This document shows positions 17,338-25,609 of a stretch of DNA of 64,000 nucleotides, piece by piece (positions within the stretch are counted from its first letter, which is position 1; each line of letters opens with the position of its first letter). Position numbers and translations under genes: made by a program. The notes beneath the pieces are model-generated. The model ran no database searches and had not been told where the DNA came from. It was given only the letters and a program-made list of their open reading frames with translations. The stretch is from an uncultured Collinsella sp. (lineage in GTDB: Bacteria; Actinomycetota; Coriobacteriia; Coriobacteriales; Coriobacteriaceae): positions 1 through 64,000 of the forward strand of contig UQHV01000006.1 of NCBI GenBank assembly GCA_900540895.1, given 5' to 3'.

Positions 17338-18380
17338 TGGATCCGAGCGTCTACATCCCCGCCTATCTGGAACGCACCTATCTGGCGTCGCACCCCGAAC
17401 TCACCGATGCAGCACGCGAGCTTGTCCATAACGACATCAGCGCAAACCCTCACAAGTATGCGCAGACCGAGCATGCCCAAGCGCTGCTGTCCTATGCCGG
17501 CGTTCATCGTCACTTGCTTGACGAGCTTCGTCGCATCGAAGACATGGGCAGCGACGAGGAGTTTGAGCAGACGCGCAATCGTCTGTTCGACGATATGCGC
17601 GATGAGCTGCTCAAGATTGTTCGCGTCGATGCGCATGTCCTCGACGCCCAGTTGCTCGCCATCATCCTGGCGGACACGCCCGTCGATGCCTGCCTGGGCG
17701 ACTTGATGAAGCTCGAGACGAGTACGGCCGACTACCTGCAACAGAGCGTGCCCGGGTTTGATATGGAGGCCCCGCACTACTGGGCTAATAATGTTTTGGC
17801 CGACGGTGTCACCGCAGCAGACCTTACCGTGAGCGAGCCGGCGCTTATTGGCTGGCTTCACACGCTCGAGGCCATCTCGCAGCTGTGCATGGCGAGCGCT
17901 CGTTACCGTGCTGCCGCCAACTATTCTCGCCGCGTCCTTAAGGCAGAAGGCTATCCCACCCGAGCTGCCGGCACCGTCCTGCTCGCCCTCGCCCGCTTGG
18001 AAGACCAGGACGGCTTTTTTGCCCTGGCTCACCAGCTCGAGGAGCAGGTGGGAGCTGATGCACTCGAGAACTCCCCCTGGTACCTGCTCGCCCGCACGAT
18101 TTTGCTGTTCAAAACAAACAAGATGCGTCCGGCGACACGCGCGCTGCGCGAGTTTGCCAACCGCTGCGAGGGCGGCGCGTTCTTCTTGCTGAACCCCATG
18201 TACCAGACGCCGTATCTTCCCTGCCGACCCGAGCCGCACGACCCGTGGGATCTTTCGCACCAGGCCGTTTGGGAGGCCGACGGCATTATCTCGGATACTC
18301 CCGACTTTGCCCCCTGGGCCAACGCTTGTGAAGACGTATCGCAGCTTGCCCAGGAATTTGCGCGCCGTTACGGCTTTTAA
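17337..18380 (+). CDS. Helical-repeat protein of unknown function (paralogue 2)
   Basis: A 347-residue helical protein translated by stop-start overlap from its upstream paralogue. The N-terminal third is charged; the central part has TPR-like helices (SARYRAAANYSRRVLKAEGY, then TVLLALARLEDQDGFFALA). A C-terminal segment has QTPYLPCRPEPHDPWDLSHQ, rich in Pro and His. No catalytic motif or targeting signal is visible. Proximity to the lipid II amidation enzyme is the only hint of role. Confidence 0.7.
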   Translation: MDPSVYIPAYLERTYLASHPELTDAARELVHNDISANPHKYAQTEHAQALLSYAGVHRHLLDELRRIEDMGSDEEFEQTRNRLFDDMRDELLKIVRVDAHVLDAQLLAIILADTPVDACLGDLMKLETSTADYLQQSVPGFDMEAPHYWANNVLADGVTAADLTVSEPALIGWLHTLEAISQLCMASARYRAAANYSRRVLKAEGYPTRAAGTVLLALARLEDQDGFFALAHQLEEQVGADALENSPWYLLARTILLFKTNKMRPATRALREFANRCEGGAFFLLNPMYQTPYLPCRPEPHDPWDLSHQAVWEADGIISDTPDFAPWANACEDVSQLAQEFARRYGF

Positions 18381-18425
18381 CGGCGCAAACGCCACGACCA
18401 TGTCATTCACGTTAGGAACGGCTTC

Positions 18426-20603
18426 ATGAACTTCCGCTCATCTCTCGCCTGCACCTCGAGCGATATCGCCCGCTGGGGGCTGCGCTCCGTCCTTAAGCGC
18501 CAGGGCGGCGTACTCCCCGGCCGCATCGCCATGAAGATCAACCCCGAGCTGCTGAGCGACCTCGCGGGCCTTGTCGACCGCAGCGTGGTGATCACCGGCA
18601 CCAACGGTAAGACCACCACCTCCAACCTCATCGCCGACGCCGTTGCCGCCAGCGGCGCCACCGTGGTATGCAACCGCGCCGGCAACAATATGGAGCCGGG
18701 CGTGGTGGGCGCGCTGCTCGAGGCCCGCGGCGGCCTTAAGCACACCAGCAGCGGCAAGCGCGTGGGCGTTTTTGAGTGCGACGAGCTCTACACGGTGCGC
18801 GTCCTGCCCAAGCTCAAGCCGACCTACTTTGTGCTGCTCAACCTGTTCCGCGACCAGCTGGATCGCTACGGCGAGATCGACCACACCCAAGACGTCATCG
18901 CCCACGCGCTGGAGCTTTCGCCGGCAACGACGCTCATCTATAACGCCGATGATCCGCTGTGCGCCTCGATCGCCGCGCGCGTTCCCAATGCAAGCATCGC
19001 CTTTGGCATCGACGGTGCCACGGGCACCGAGTCCGACCGCATTAGCGACTCGCGTTTTTGCTCACAGTGCAACGCACCGTTGGAGTACGACTATGTGCAG
19101 TACGGACAGCTTGGCGCATACCATTGCCCCTCGTGCGGCTGGACCCGCCCTGGGCTTGTCCGTCGCGTGACGAGCGTGGAGCTCGGCTGCGACGGCTACG
19201 GCTTTGACCTGGTCTTTGGATCTACGCCCGACGCGGCTGCCGTGCACATCGCCACACGCTACAACGGCCTGTATATGGTCTACAACGTAGCCGCAGCCTT
19301 CTTCGCCGCCCACGAGCTGGGCGTAGACACCGCACGCCTGCAGCCCACGCTCGACGCCTACGTGCCAGCAGGTGGTCGCATGGGCCGTTGGAATATCGCC
19401 GGCCGAACCGTCGAGGCAAACCTGGCCAAAAATCCCGTGGGCTTCGATCGACAAATCCAGTCCATCAAGACGGCAGGCGGCAGACTCTGCGCGTTCTTCC
19501 TCAACGACAACGACGCCGACGGCCACGATGTCTCGTGGATCTACGACGTCGACTTTGAGCGCATCGCCGATACAACGGGGCTTGTCGCCTTTGCCGGCGG
19601 CACGCGCGCGCACGACATGCAGGTGCGCCTCAAGTACGCCGGCATCGATGCCGCGATTATCTCGAATATCGAGCAGGCGATCGGTGCCGTTGCGGATGAA
19701 GCCGCCGGCGACACTTTCTATGCCGTCGCCAACTACACGGCCTTTCCGCCGCTGGTCAAGGAGCTCGACGAGCTTAAAGGCACCGATGCGGCTACGGTTG
19801 CCGCCCACGCTGCAACGTGCGCCGATGGCAGTGCCGTCCCCGTCGGCGTCGCGCCGACCGAGCTTTCGCGCCCCCTGCGCATCGTCTATCTGTACCCCGA
19901 TGCCCTCAACCTCTACGGCGACGGCGGCAATGTCATCGCCCTCGAGCGCCGCTGCGCCTGGCGCGGCATCCCCGTTCGCGTGGACGAGGTCCGCATGGGC
20001 GAGGCGCTCGATCTCACCGACGCCGATATCGTCATGATGGGCGGCGGCTCCGATCGCGACCAGCTGGCCGTGGCGCACGAGCTGCTCGCTCAAAAAGACA
20101 AGGTTGCGGCCTATGTTGAGGACGGCGGCTCGTTGCTTGCTATCTGCGGCAGCTATCAGCTGCTCGGCCGTTCGTACTACATGGGTGAAGATCGCATCGA
20201 GGGCTTGGGCGTCATTGCCGCCGAAACTGTACGCGGCTCCGACCGACTGATCGGCAACGTCGCCGTCAAGACCGACCTGGCACCCGAGCCCTTTGTAGGA
20301 TTCGAGAACCACGGCGGCCGCACTCTGCTCGACGCAGATGCCACGCCACTCGGAACGTCCGTCGTCACGGGCACCGGCAACAACGGCGAAGACGGCTTTG
20401 AGGGCCTGATCTACAAGGGCGTCATCGGCACGTACCTGCACGGACCGGCGCTACCCAAGAATCCCGAACTCGCCGACTGGCTCATTACCCACGCCCTCGA
20501 GCGCCGCGGCGATGCGCAGGCCACAGCCCTGCTGCCGCTCAAGTCCCTCGACGACACCTACGAACACGCCGCCCACGACGCCGCCATGAAGCTGCTCCCC
20601 TAG
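18426..20603 (+). CDS. Lipid II isoglutaminyl synthase as a single MurT-GatD chain
   Basis: This 725-residue protein joins the two subunits that amidate the D-glutamate of lipid II. Residues 1-475 are MurT-like: Mur-ligase P-loop TGTNGKTT (57-64), a four-cysteine zinc ribbon (Cys212, 215, 234, 237), and the DUF1727 part with LAKNPVGFD and DVSWIYDVDFE. Residues 484-725 are GatD-like glutaminase: YPDALNLYGDGGN, nucleophile Cys574 in LAICGSYQLLG and His672 in TYLHGPALPKNPELAD. In Staphylococcus and most Gram-positives these are two adjacent genes; here a short Ala-rich linker (about 454-482) replaces the gap. The frame is continuous, so this is not a sequencing artefact of two genes running together. 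All expected residues are present. Confidence 0.93.
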   Translation: MNFRSSLACTSSDIARWGLRSVLKRQGGVLPGRIAMKINPELLSDLAGLVDRSVVITGTNGKTTTSNLIADAVAASGATVVCNRAGNNMEPGVVGALLEARGGLKHTSSGKRVGVFECDELYTVRVLPKLKPTYFVLLNLFRDQLDRYGEIDHTQDVIAHALELSPATTLIYNADDPLCASIAARVPNASIAFGIDGATGTESDRISDSRFCSQCNAPLEYDYVQYGQLGAYHCPSCGWTRPGLVRRVTSVELGCDGYGFDLVFGSTPDAAAVHIATRYNGLYMVYNVAAAFFAAHELGVDTARLQPTLDAYVPAGGRMGRWNIAGRTVEANLAKNPVGFDRQIQSIKTAGGRLCAFFLNDNDADGHDVSWIYDVDFERIADTTGLVAFAGGTRAHDMQVRLKYAGIDAAIISNIEQAIGAVADEAAGDTFYAVANYTAFPPLVKELDELKGTDAATVAAHAATCADGSAVPVGVAPTELSRPLRIVYLYPDALNLYGDGGNVIALERRCAWRGIPVRVDEVRMGEALDLTDADIVMMGGGSDRDQLAVAHELLAQKDKVAAYVEDGGSLLAICGSYQLLGRSYYMGEDRIEGLGVIAAETVRGSDRLIGNVAVKTDLAPEPFVGFENHGGRTLLDADATPLGTSVVTGTGNNGEDGFEGLIYKGVIGTYLHGPALPKNPELADWLITHALERRGDAQATALLPLKSLDDTYEHAAHDAAMKLLP

Positions 20604-20610
20604 CACCTCA

Positions 20611-20643
20611 CCACCACAAAGGGGACAGGCACCTTTGTGGTGG
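20611..20643. repeat. CCACCACAAAGG intergenic hairpin, copy after murT-gatD
   Basis: CCACCACAAAGG (20611-20622) pairs perfectly with CCTTTGTGGTGG (20632-20643) around a 9-nt loop GGACAGGCA. It starts 7 bp after the murT-gatD stop and is followed by TTTT, so it may also work as a terminator. Confidence 0.75.
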
Positions 20644-20666
20644 TTTTGACCCGTCCCAGCGGTTTG

Positions 20667-20801
20667 TCTCAATCTGTAGCATCTAGACCGTTAAAAGTCG
20701 TCTTACTGTTACAGAATGAGATGTTCGTCCCGACGCCTGCCTTTTGTCTCGATCTGTAACAGATAGAGCCAATTTGCCCGCCCAGATGTTACAGATTGAG
20801 A
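20667..20801. repeat. Four 15-bp repeats in alternating orientation at exact 40-bp spacing
   Basis: TCTCAATCTGTAGCA at 20667, TGTTACAGAATGAGA at 20707, TCTCGATCTGTAACA at 20747 and TGTTACAGATTGAGA at 20787 are one motif, inverted in every second copy. Neighbouring copies can pair as two long hairpins. No gene is seen in this 300-bp stretch before tRNA-Glu. Confidence 0.75.
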
Positions 20802-20901
20802 TATTTGAAAATCGGAACAGAAGCCTACTCCTTTGTGGTGGTTTTCCAGTTTGCCAACGATATACGCGCCGGCAAAAAAGTCTGCTATACTCTTTCCCGC
20901 T

Positions 20902-20978
20902 GTCCCCATCGTCTAGCGGCCAAGGACGCCACCCTTTCAAGGTGGATATCGCGGGTTCGAATCCCGCTGGGGGCACCA
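20902..20978 (+). tRNA. tRNA-Glu (anticodon UUC)
   Basis: A full cloverleaf: acceptor GTCCCCA pairs with TGGGGGC, the anticodon stem CCACC/GGTGG closes a seven-base loop with TTC at 20936-20938, and the T arm is GCGGGTTCGAATCCCGC. The discriminator base is A and CCA is encoded. A terminator follows 13 bp later. Confidence 0.97.
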
Positions 20979-20990
20979 TTTAAATTAAGA

Positions 20991-21021
20991 AGCCCGTTAC
21001 CCCCGCGGTGACGGGCTTTTT
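20991..21021 (+). terminator. Terminator of tRNA-Glu
   Basis: AGCCCGT (20991-20997) pairs with ACGGGCT (21011-21017) followed by TTTTT. Confidence 0.85.
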
Positions 21022-21030
21022 GCTACCGAT

Positions 21031-21070
21031 ATGCCGGGATTCGAACCCGACAGGGTGCGAATCCCGGCAT
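21031..21070. repeat. 13-bp inverted repeat resembling a tRNA T arm
   Basis: ATGCCGGGATTCG (21031-21043) and CGAATCCCGGCAT (21058-21070) are exact inverse copies. Each includes a TTCGAAT-like T-loop sequence, but no tRNA can be folded here. It may be a remnant of a tRNA end or an integration scar. Confidence 0.4.
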
Positions 21071-21085
21071 CATCGCAAGGCCTGT

Positions 21086-21300
21086 GGTCAAAAAATGGCA
21101 AATATGAGTACTGTTACCATTTTAGTTACAGCGATTTCATGCCTTCAGAAGGCGATTTAGCCGTCGGGCGTCCTACGGCGGAAAAATTGCAGACGTTTAT
21201 CGGCTAAGTACTTGGACATATGTTGCGTAACACTACATATTTTGCAAATAAATAATGTTACAGGACTTGTGACAGTACTCATATTTGACGTTTTTTGCCC
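21086..21300. mobile_element. 215-bp MITE-like element with 32-bp terminal inverted repeats
   Basis: Bases 21086-21117 and the complement of 21269-21300 match at 28 of 32 positions; the shared core is CAAATATGAGTACTGT. The inside is A+T-rich and has no gene, so it would be a non-autonomous element if mobile. It sits between tRNA-Glu and glnN. Confidence 0.6.
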
Positions 21301-21360
21301 ATAGCCCTTTATACCTAGGCACATCGGCGGCAAAACGGGCTTCAAAGCGTCCTTCGCAAA

Positions 21361-21396
21361 CAAAAAGCCGGGGCCCGCGCGATGCGGACCCCGGCT
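21361..21396 (-). terminator. Terminator of glnN
   Basis: AGCCGGGG plus CCGC pairs with GCGG plus CCCCGGCT; on the minus strand it ends in TTTTTG. It lies 29 bp after the glnN stop. Confidence 0.85.
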
Positions 21397-21425
21397 CAAT
21401 ACCGTGACGATATGTCAGTTACGTT

Positions 21426-23513
21426 CTACACATAGAACAGAATGTCGTCGTAGGTCGGAACCGGCCAGTAGTCGGCGGCCACGATCTCCTCCATGGCATC
21501 CACGGCGGCGCGCAGCGTATCCATAGCGGGAACGACCTCGTGTGCATACACATTGGCCTGCTCCTGGCCATCGAGGGCCTCGGCCTTCTGATGCACGGCG
21601 TCGAGCGCCTTAATGGAGTCGTTGATGGCAGTGATACCGTTGCAGAGCTTGTTGAGCGTATTCTGCTCGCACTGCATGGCGGCCTCGGCGCCGGCGGCGC
21701 GAATAGTCTCAAGGCCCTTAGCGACCTTGGTGGCATAGGCGGTAATGACCGGGCGATAGGTACGACGCGCCTCGCGAACCATCGTGGTAGCCTCGATGTT
21801 CATGAGCTTGTTGTACTTCTCGAGCTTGCAGTCGTAGCGGCACTGAGCCTCGGCCTTGGTCAGGACACCCGTCTCCTCGAAGAGCGCGATAGCCTTATCG
21901 GAAACAAAGGCGGGCAGGGCATCGGCCGTGGTCTTGTTGTTGGCAAGGCCGCGCTTCTCGGCCTCAATGGGCCACTCGTCGGAGTAACCGTCGCCGGAGA
22001 ACAGGATGCGCTGGTGATCGGTCAACACCTTCTTGCAGTACTCGAGCGCGGCATCCTGGAACTCATCCTCGGGCGTACCCTCAAGCGCGTCGGCGAAGGA
22101 CTTGAGCGACTTGGCCACGGCGGCATCGAGCACCAGGTTGGAGTCGGAGACGTTCTGTTCGGAGCCGCAGGCACGGAACTCGAACTTGTTGCCGGTGAAG
22201 GCAAACGGGGAGGTGCGGTTGCGGTCGGTGTTGTCCTGCATCAGCTTGGGCAGAGTATCGGCGCCCAAGTCGAGCACGCCGCGCGTGGCATGGACGGAAG
22301 CCTTGCCATCGATGATCTTCTCGACGACCTCGGTAAGCTGGTCGCCCAGGAAGATGGACATAATCGCCGGAGGAGCCTCGTTGGCGCCCAGACGATGGTC
22401 GTTGCCGGCCGAGGCAACGGAGGCACGCAGGAGCTCCTGATAGTTATCGACGGCCTCGATCACCGCGGTGAGGAAGACGATGAACTGCAGGTTGTCGAGC
22501 GGGGTGTCGCCCGGATCGAGCAGATTCTCGGACTCGGTGCCAAGCGACCAGTTGTTGTGCTTGCCCGAACCATTGATGCCCTCGAAGGGCTTCTCGTGCA
22601 GCAGGCAGACCAAGTCGTGGCGGGAGGCGATGAGCTTCATCTTCTCCATCATGACCAGATTCTGGTCGATGGCCTCGTTGACCTCGCCATAGACCGGTGC
22701 GAGCTCATGCTGGCAGGGAGCGACCTCGTTGTGCTTGGTCTTGGCGGGAATGCCAAGCGCCCACAGTTCATCGTCCAGGTCCTTCATATAGGCCGAGACG
22801 GTGGGGCGGATAGCGCCAAAGTAGTGCTCCTCGAGCTCCTGGCCCTTGCAGGGAGCAGCACCAAAGAGGGTGCGGCCGGTGATGACCAGGTCCTTGCGCT
22901 TGCGGTAGGCGTCCTTCTTGATCAGGAAGTACTCCTGCTCGTCGCCCACGGAAGGAACGACCTTCTTGGGGGTCTTGCCAAACAGTGCCAAAACGCGCTT
23001 GGACTCACGCGAGAGCGCGGTCATGGAGCGCAGCAGCGGGGTCTTCTTGTCCAGGGCCTCACCCGTGTAGGAGCAGAAAGCCGTGGGGATGCATAGGACA
23101 TCGTCCTTGATAAAGGCGGGGCTGGTGGGATCCCAAGCGGTGTAGCCACGGGCCTCGAAGGTGGCACGCAGGCCGCCGTTGGGGAAGCTGGAGGCATCGG
23201 GCTCGCCCTGGATGAGGTTCTTGCCCGTAAACTTGGTAATGGCGGTGCCGTCGTGGTTGGGCTCCAGGAAGCTGTCGTGCTTCTCGGAAGTAATGCCCGA
23301 AAGCGGCTGGAACCAGTGCGCGTAGTGCGTCGCGCCCTTGGAGATGGCCCAGACCTTCATGGCATGGGCAACGGCGTTGGCCACATCCAGGTCGAGCGGC
23401 TCACCGCCCTCGAGGGTTGCAGCAAGGCGCTTCCAAATGTCCTTGGGGAGGTAGTCCTTCATGACTTCCTCAGAGAACACCATGGTCCCGAAGCGGTCAG
23501 TAAGTTCGGCCAT
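21426..23513 (-). CDS. glnN: Glutamine synthetase type III
   Basis: A 695-residue enzyme, the usual length of the GSIII family and far longer than GSI. It joins ammonia and glutamate with ATP. Visible family features are the N-terminal GSIII domain (RFGTMVFSEEVMKDYLPKDI), the metal-binding EVAPCQHELAPVYGEVN, the ATP-binding GSGKHNNWSLGTE and RLGANEAPPAIMSIFLG. The ATG at 23513 has GGGAG upstream; the 21 codons before it are not part of the family. It has its own terminator. Upstream lies a near-perfect inverted repeat (GTTTCCGCGACA against TGTCGCGAAAC, 23593-23630) that could be a nitrogen operator. Confidence 0.97.
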   Translation of the reverse strand: MAELTDRFGTMVFSEEVMKDYLPKDIWKRLAATLEGGEPLDLDVANAVAHAMKVWAISKGATHYAHWFQPLSGITSEKHDSFLEPNHDGTAITKFTGKNLIQGEPDASSFPNGGLRATFEARGYTAWDPTSPAFIKDDVLCIPTAFCSYTGEALDKKTPLLRSMTALSRESKRVLALFGKTPKKVVPSVGDEQEYFLIKKDAYRKRKDLVITGRTLFGAAPCKGQELEEHYFGAIRPTVSAYMKDLDDELWALGIPAKTKHNEVAPCQHELAPVYGEVNEAIDQNLVMMEKMKLIASRHDLVCLLHEKPFEGINGSGKHNNWSLGTESENLLDPGDTPLDNLQFIVFLTAVIEAVDNYQELLRASVASAGNDHRLGANEAPPAIMSIFLGDQLTEVVEKIIDGKASVHATRGVLDLGADTLPKLMQDNTDRNRTSPFAFTGNKFEFRACGSEQNVSDSNLVLDAAVAKSLKSFADALEGTPEDEFQDAALEYCKKVLTDHQRILFSGDGYSDEWPIEAEKRGLANNKTTADALPAFVSDKAIALFEETGVLTKAEAQCRYDCKLEKYNKLMNIEATTMVREARRTYRPVITAYATKVAKGLETIRAAGAEAAMQCEQNTLNKLCNGITAINDSIKALDAVHQKAEALDGQEQANVYAHEVVPAMDTLRAAVDAMEEIVAADYWPVPTYDDILFYV

Positions 23514-23939
23514 ACGGAACTCCCTTCGTATCGGCACCGCGTGAGAAGCGGTGTTGATTACTAACGAACGAGTCATAGCTTAGACTCGCCGTGTTTCCGC
23601 GACATTACCGTTATGTTGCTGTCGCGAAACCAATCAATGAGGTTACCCTATCGAGGCGGCGCTGCCACCCTCAACAGCCAATCAACTGCATAAATTGCAG
23701 ACCTCTCCCCATGGTTTAAGGGTAGTCAATTTGGGACGGGGCTTTATTAACTGGTATTTCGCATCAGATACCATTCAATATAGCCCCATCCTACATTGAC
23801 CGCCCTGTTATAGGAAATGTCGATAGCGAAGCATTTTCGATTGGTATCCCCAAATAGCGAGTGAAATTCCATCGTGGCACAGTGGTGCTGTAGAATCCTT
23901 ACAACGCATCACACTATTACGTATCTAGAGGAGCACGAT
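23514..23939. promoter_or_regulatory. Divergent control region of glnN and the methionine operon
   Basis: No gene is seen. GTTTCCGCGACA and TGTCGCGAAAC form an inverted repeat with one bulged base near glnN. Further on, GGTAT and ATACC halves recur near 23750-23780. A possible -10 box TAGAAT lies at 23891-23896, 44 bp before metF. No SAM or cobalamin riboswitch could be recognised. Confidence 0.4.
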
Positions 23940-24812
23940 ATGCGCGTCGACGAGCTTTTTAAGCAGGCAGCATCCCAGGGCACCGCACCCGTTTCGTTTG
24001 AGATGTTCCCGCCCAAGGGCGAGCTGACCCTCGACACGGCTCGCAAAGTGGCAGGCAATCTGTGCAAGCTTTCGCCGAGCTTTGTCTCGGTCACCTGCTC
24101 GGCCGGCGGCTCAGGCAACGGTGCCACCACCGCCCCCATCGCGCATATGATTACGAGCGAATTCGATACGCCCTCGGTGGCGCACCTCACCTGCGTGGGC
24201 CGCACGCATGCCGATATCGCCGCCAAGATCGACGAGTACCGCTCCACCGGCGTAGAAAATGTACTGGCCCTGCGCGGCGATCTTCCCGCCGGCGCGACCG
24301 AGGACGACAAGCCCGCCTCGGACTACGCCTACGCCCGTGACCTCATCCCCGAGCTCGTCGACGCCGGCTTTTGCGTGGGCGCCGCAGCCTACCCCGAGGG
24401 CCACATTACCTGCGAGGATCTCAACCTCTCGGTCGAGCACCTCAAGCAAAAGCAAGACGCCGGCGCGAGCTTCTTTGTGACACAGCTCTTTTTTGACAAC
24501 GAGTGCTTCTACCGTTTTCGCGAGCTTGCCGACAAGGCCGGTATCACCGTGCCCATTACCGCGGGCATCATGCCGTTTATGGGCAAGTCGCAGATTAGCC
24601 GCATGGTCTTTATGTGCGGTGCGTCGCTACCCTCCCCCGTCATCAAGATTCTCGCCAAATACGAGAACGACCCCGAGAGCCTGCAGGCAGCCGGTGTAGA
24701 TTATGCCGCCCGTCAGCTTTGCGACCTCAAAGAGCACGGTGCCGACGGTCTGCACCTGTACACTATGAACCGTCCTGCGATCGCCGCAACCATTATGGAG
24801 CGCCTGGGGTAA
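23940..24812 (+). CDS. metF: 5,10-methylenetetrahydrofolate reductase
   Basis: A 290-residue TIM-barrel flavoprotein that makes 5-methyl-THF for methionine synthase. SFEMFPPKG at 20-28 carries the catalytic Glu; NVLALRGDLPAG lies in the flavin-binding loop, and FFVTQLFFD is typical of the family. The ATG at 23940 follows GAGGAG. Its stop overlaps the next start (TAATG), and metH follows, so methyl-group supply and transfer are made in one operon. Confidence 0.96.
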   Translation: MRVDELFKQAASQGTAPVSFEMFPPKGELTLDTARKVAGNLCKLSPSFVSVTCSAGGSGNGATTAPIAHMITSEFDTPSVAHLTCVGRTHADIAAKIDEYRSTGVENVLALRGDLPAGATEDDKPASDYAYARDLIPELVDAGFCVGAAAYPEGHITCEDLNLSVEHLKQKQDAGASFFVTQLFFDNECFYRFRELADKAGITVPITAGIMPFMGKSQISRMVFMCGASLPSPVIKILAKYENDPESLQAAGVDYAARQLCDLKEHGADGLHLYTMNRPAIAATIMERLG

Positions 24813-25600
24813 TGGAAAAACCGCACATCGATACAGTTTTTGGTGAAGTGCCGGCCGACCTTGCGTCGCCGGCGCTTTACCGTATCGACGCTGCTCACCA
24901 CCCTCGTGTCGACCGTGCCGAGATGCTGCGGTATCTGGGCTACGGCGGTCAGCAGATTGAGCCCGAGCTGTCGCAGCGTATTGAGCTTGTCGTTGAGCGT
25001 CTGGAGCTGGATATTGAACCCCGTGGCGTGCGCCGCGTATTTGCCGTCGATGCCACGGGAGTCGATGAACAGGGCGATCCTTGCATTCGCTTGGTCGGCA
25101 CCAACGTTGAGCTGCGCGGTCGCGATATCTATCGCCACCTCAAAGACGCCCGCTTTGCCGCACTCATGGCATGCACCCTCGGCATGGAAGCCGAGCGTCG
25201 TCTGCGCACCACGGGAGCCCAGCAACCCCTAGAGGGAGCCGTGCTCGACGCCGCATGCTCTGCCTATGTAGAAGCCGCCGTCGAGCAGATGGACCAGCAG
25301 GCCAAGGCTGCGGCCGCCGCACACGGACTCGCCGGCAACTGGCGCTTTAGTCCCGGCTACGGCGACTGCCCGCTTACGGCCCAGCGTTCAATCGTGGATG
25401 CACTCAACGCCACGCGCCTCATTGGACTTACCGTCACCCCCACCAGCCTGCTCATGCCCACCAAGAGCGTGACCGCGGTAATTGGCCTGTTCGACGGCGA
25501 AGTCCATGACGCCCAGAGCCATCCTACCTGCAATATCTGCCGCATGCGCGAGCACTGCCGCTTCCGCGCCGCCCACACCACCTGCTATTCCAGCCACTAG
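24812..25600 (+). CDS. Free-standing methionine synthase reactivation domain
   Basis: A 262-residue protein equivalent to the C-terminal AdoMet-binding domain of MetH, which reactivates oxidised cob(II)alamin by reductive methylation. The SAM-binding signature RFSPGYGDCPLTAQ is present, followed by TPTSLLMPTKSVTAVIG. It is split from MetH here, as in Thermotoga. The C-terminus has a cysteine-rich tail (TCNICRMREHCRF and a final TTC) not needed for SAM binding; it could hold a metal centre that supplies the electron. It overlaps metF and ends 9 bp before metH. Confidence 0.9.
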   Translation: MEKPHIDTVFGEVPADLASPALYRIDAAHHPRVDRAEMLRYLGYGGQQIEPELSQRIELVVERLELDIEPRGVRRVFAVDATGVDEQGDPCIRLVGTNVELRGRDIYRHLKDARFAALMACTLGMEAERRLRTTGAQQPLEGAVLDAACSAYVEAAVEQMDQQAKAAAAAHGLAGNWRFSPGYGDCPLTAQRSIVDALNATRLIGLTVTPTSLLMPTKSVTAVIGLFDGEVHDAQSHPTCNICRMREHCRFRAAHTTCYSSH

Positions 25601-25609
25601 GAGCCCCCG

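Noticed and set aside
21020..21075. Possible second tRNA after tRNA-Glu
   Set aside because: Only a T-arm-like sequence in inverted form is present; no acceptor or anticodon arm can be folded.
23640..23939. SAM or cobalamin riboswitch ahead of the methionine operon
   Set aside because: No conserved core of either class could be found by eye.
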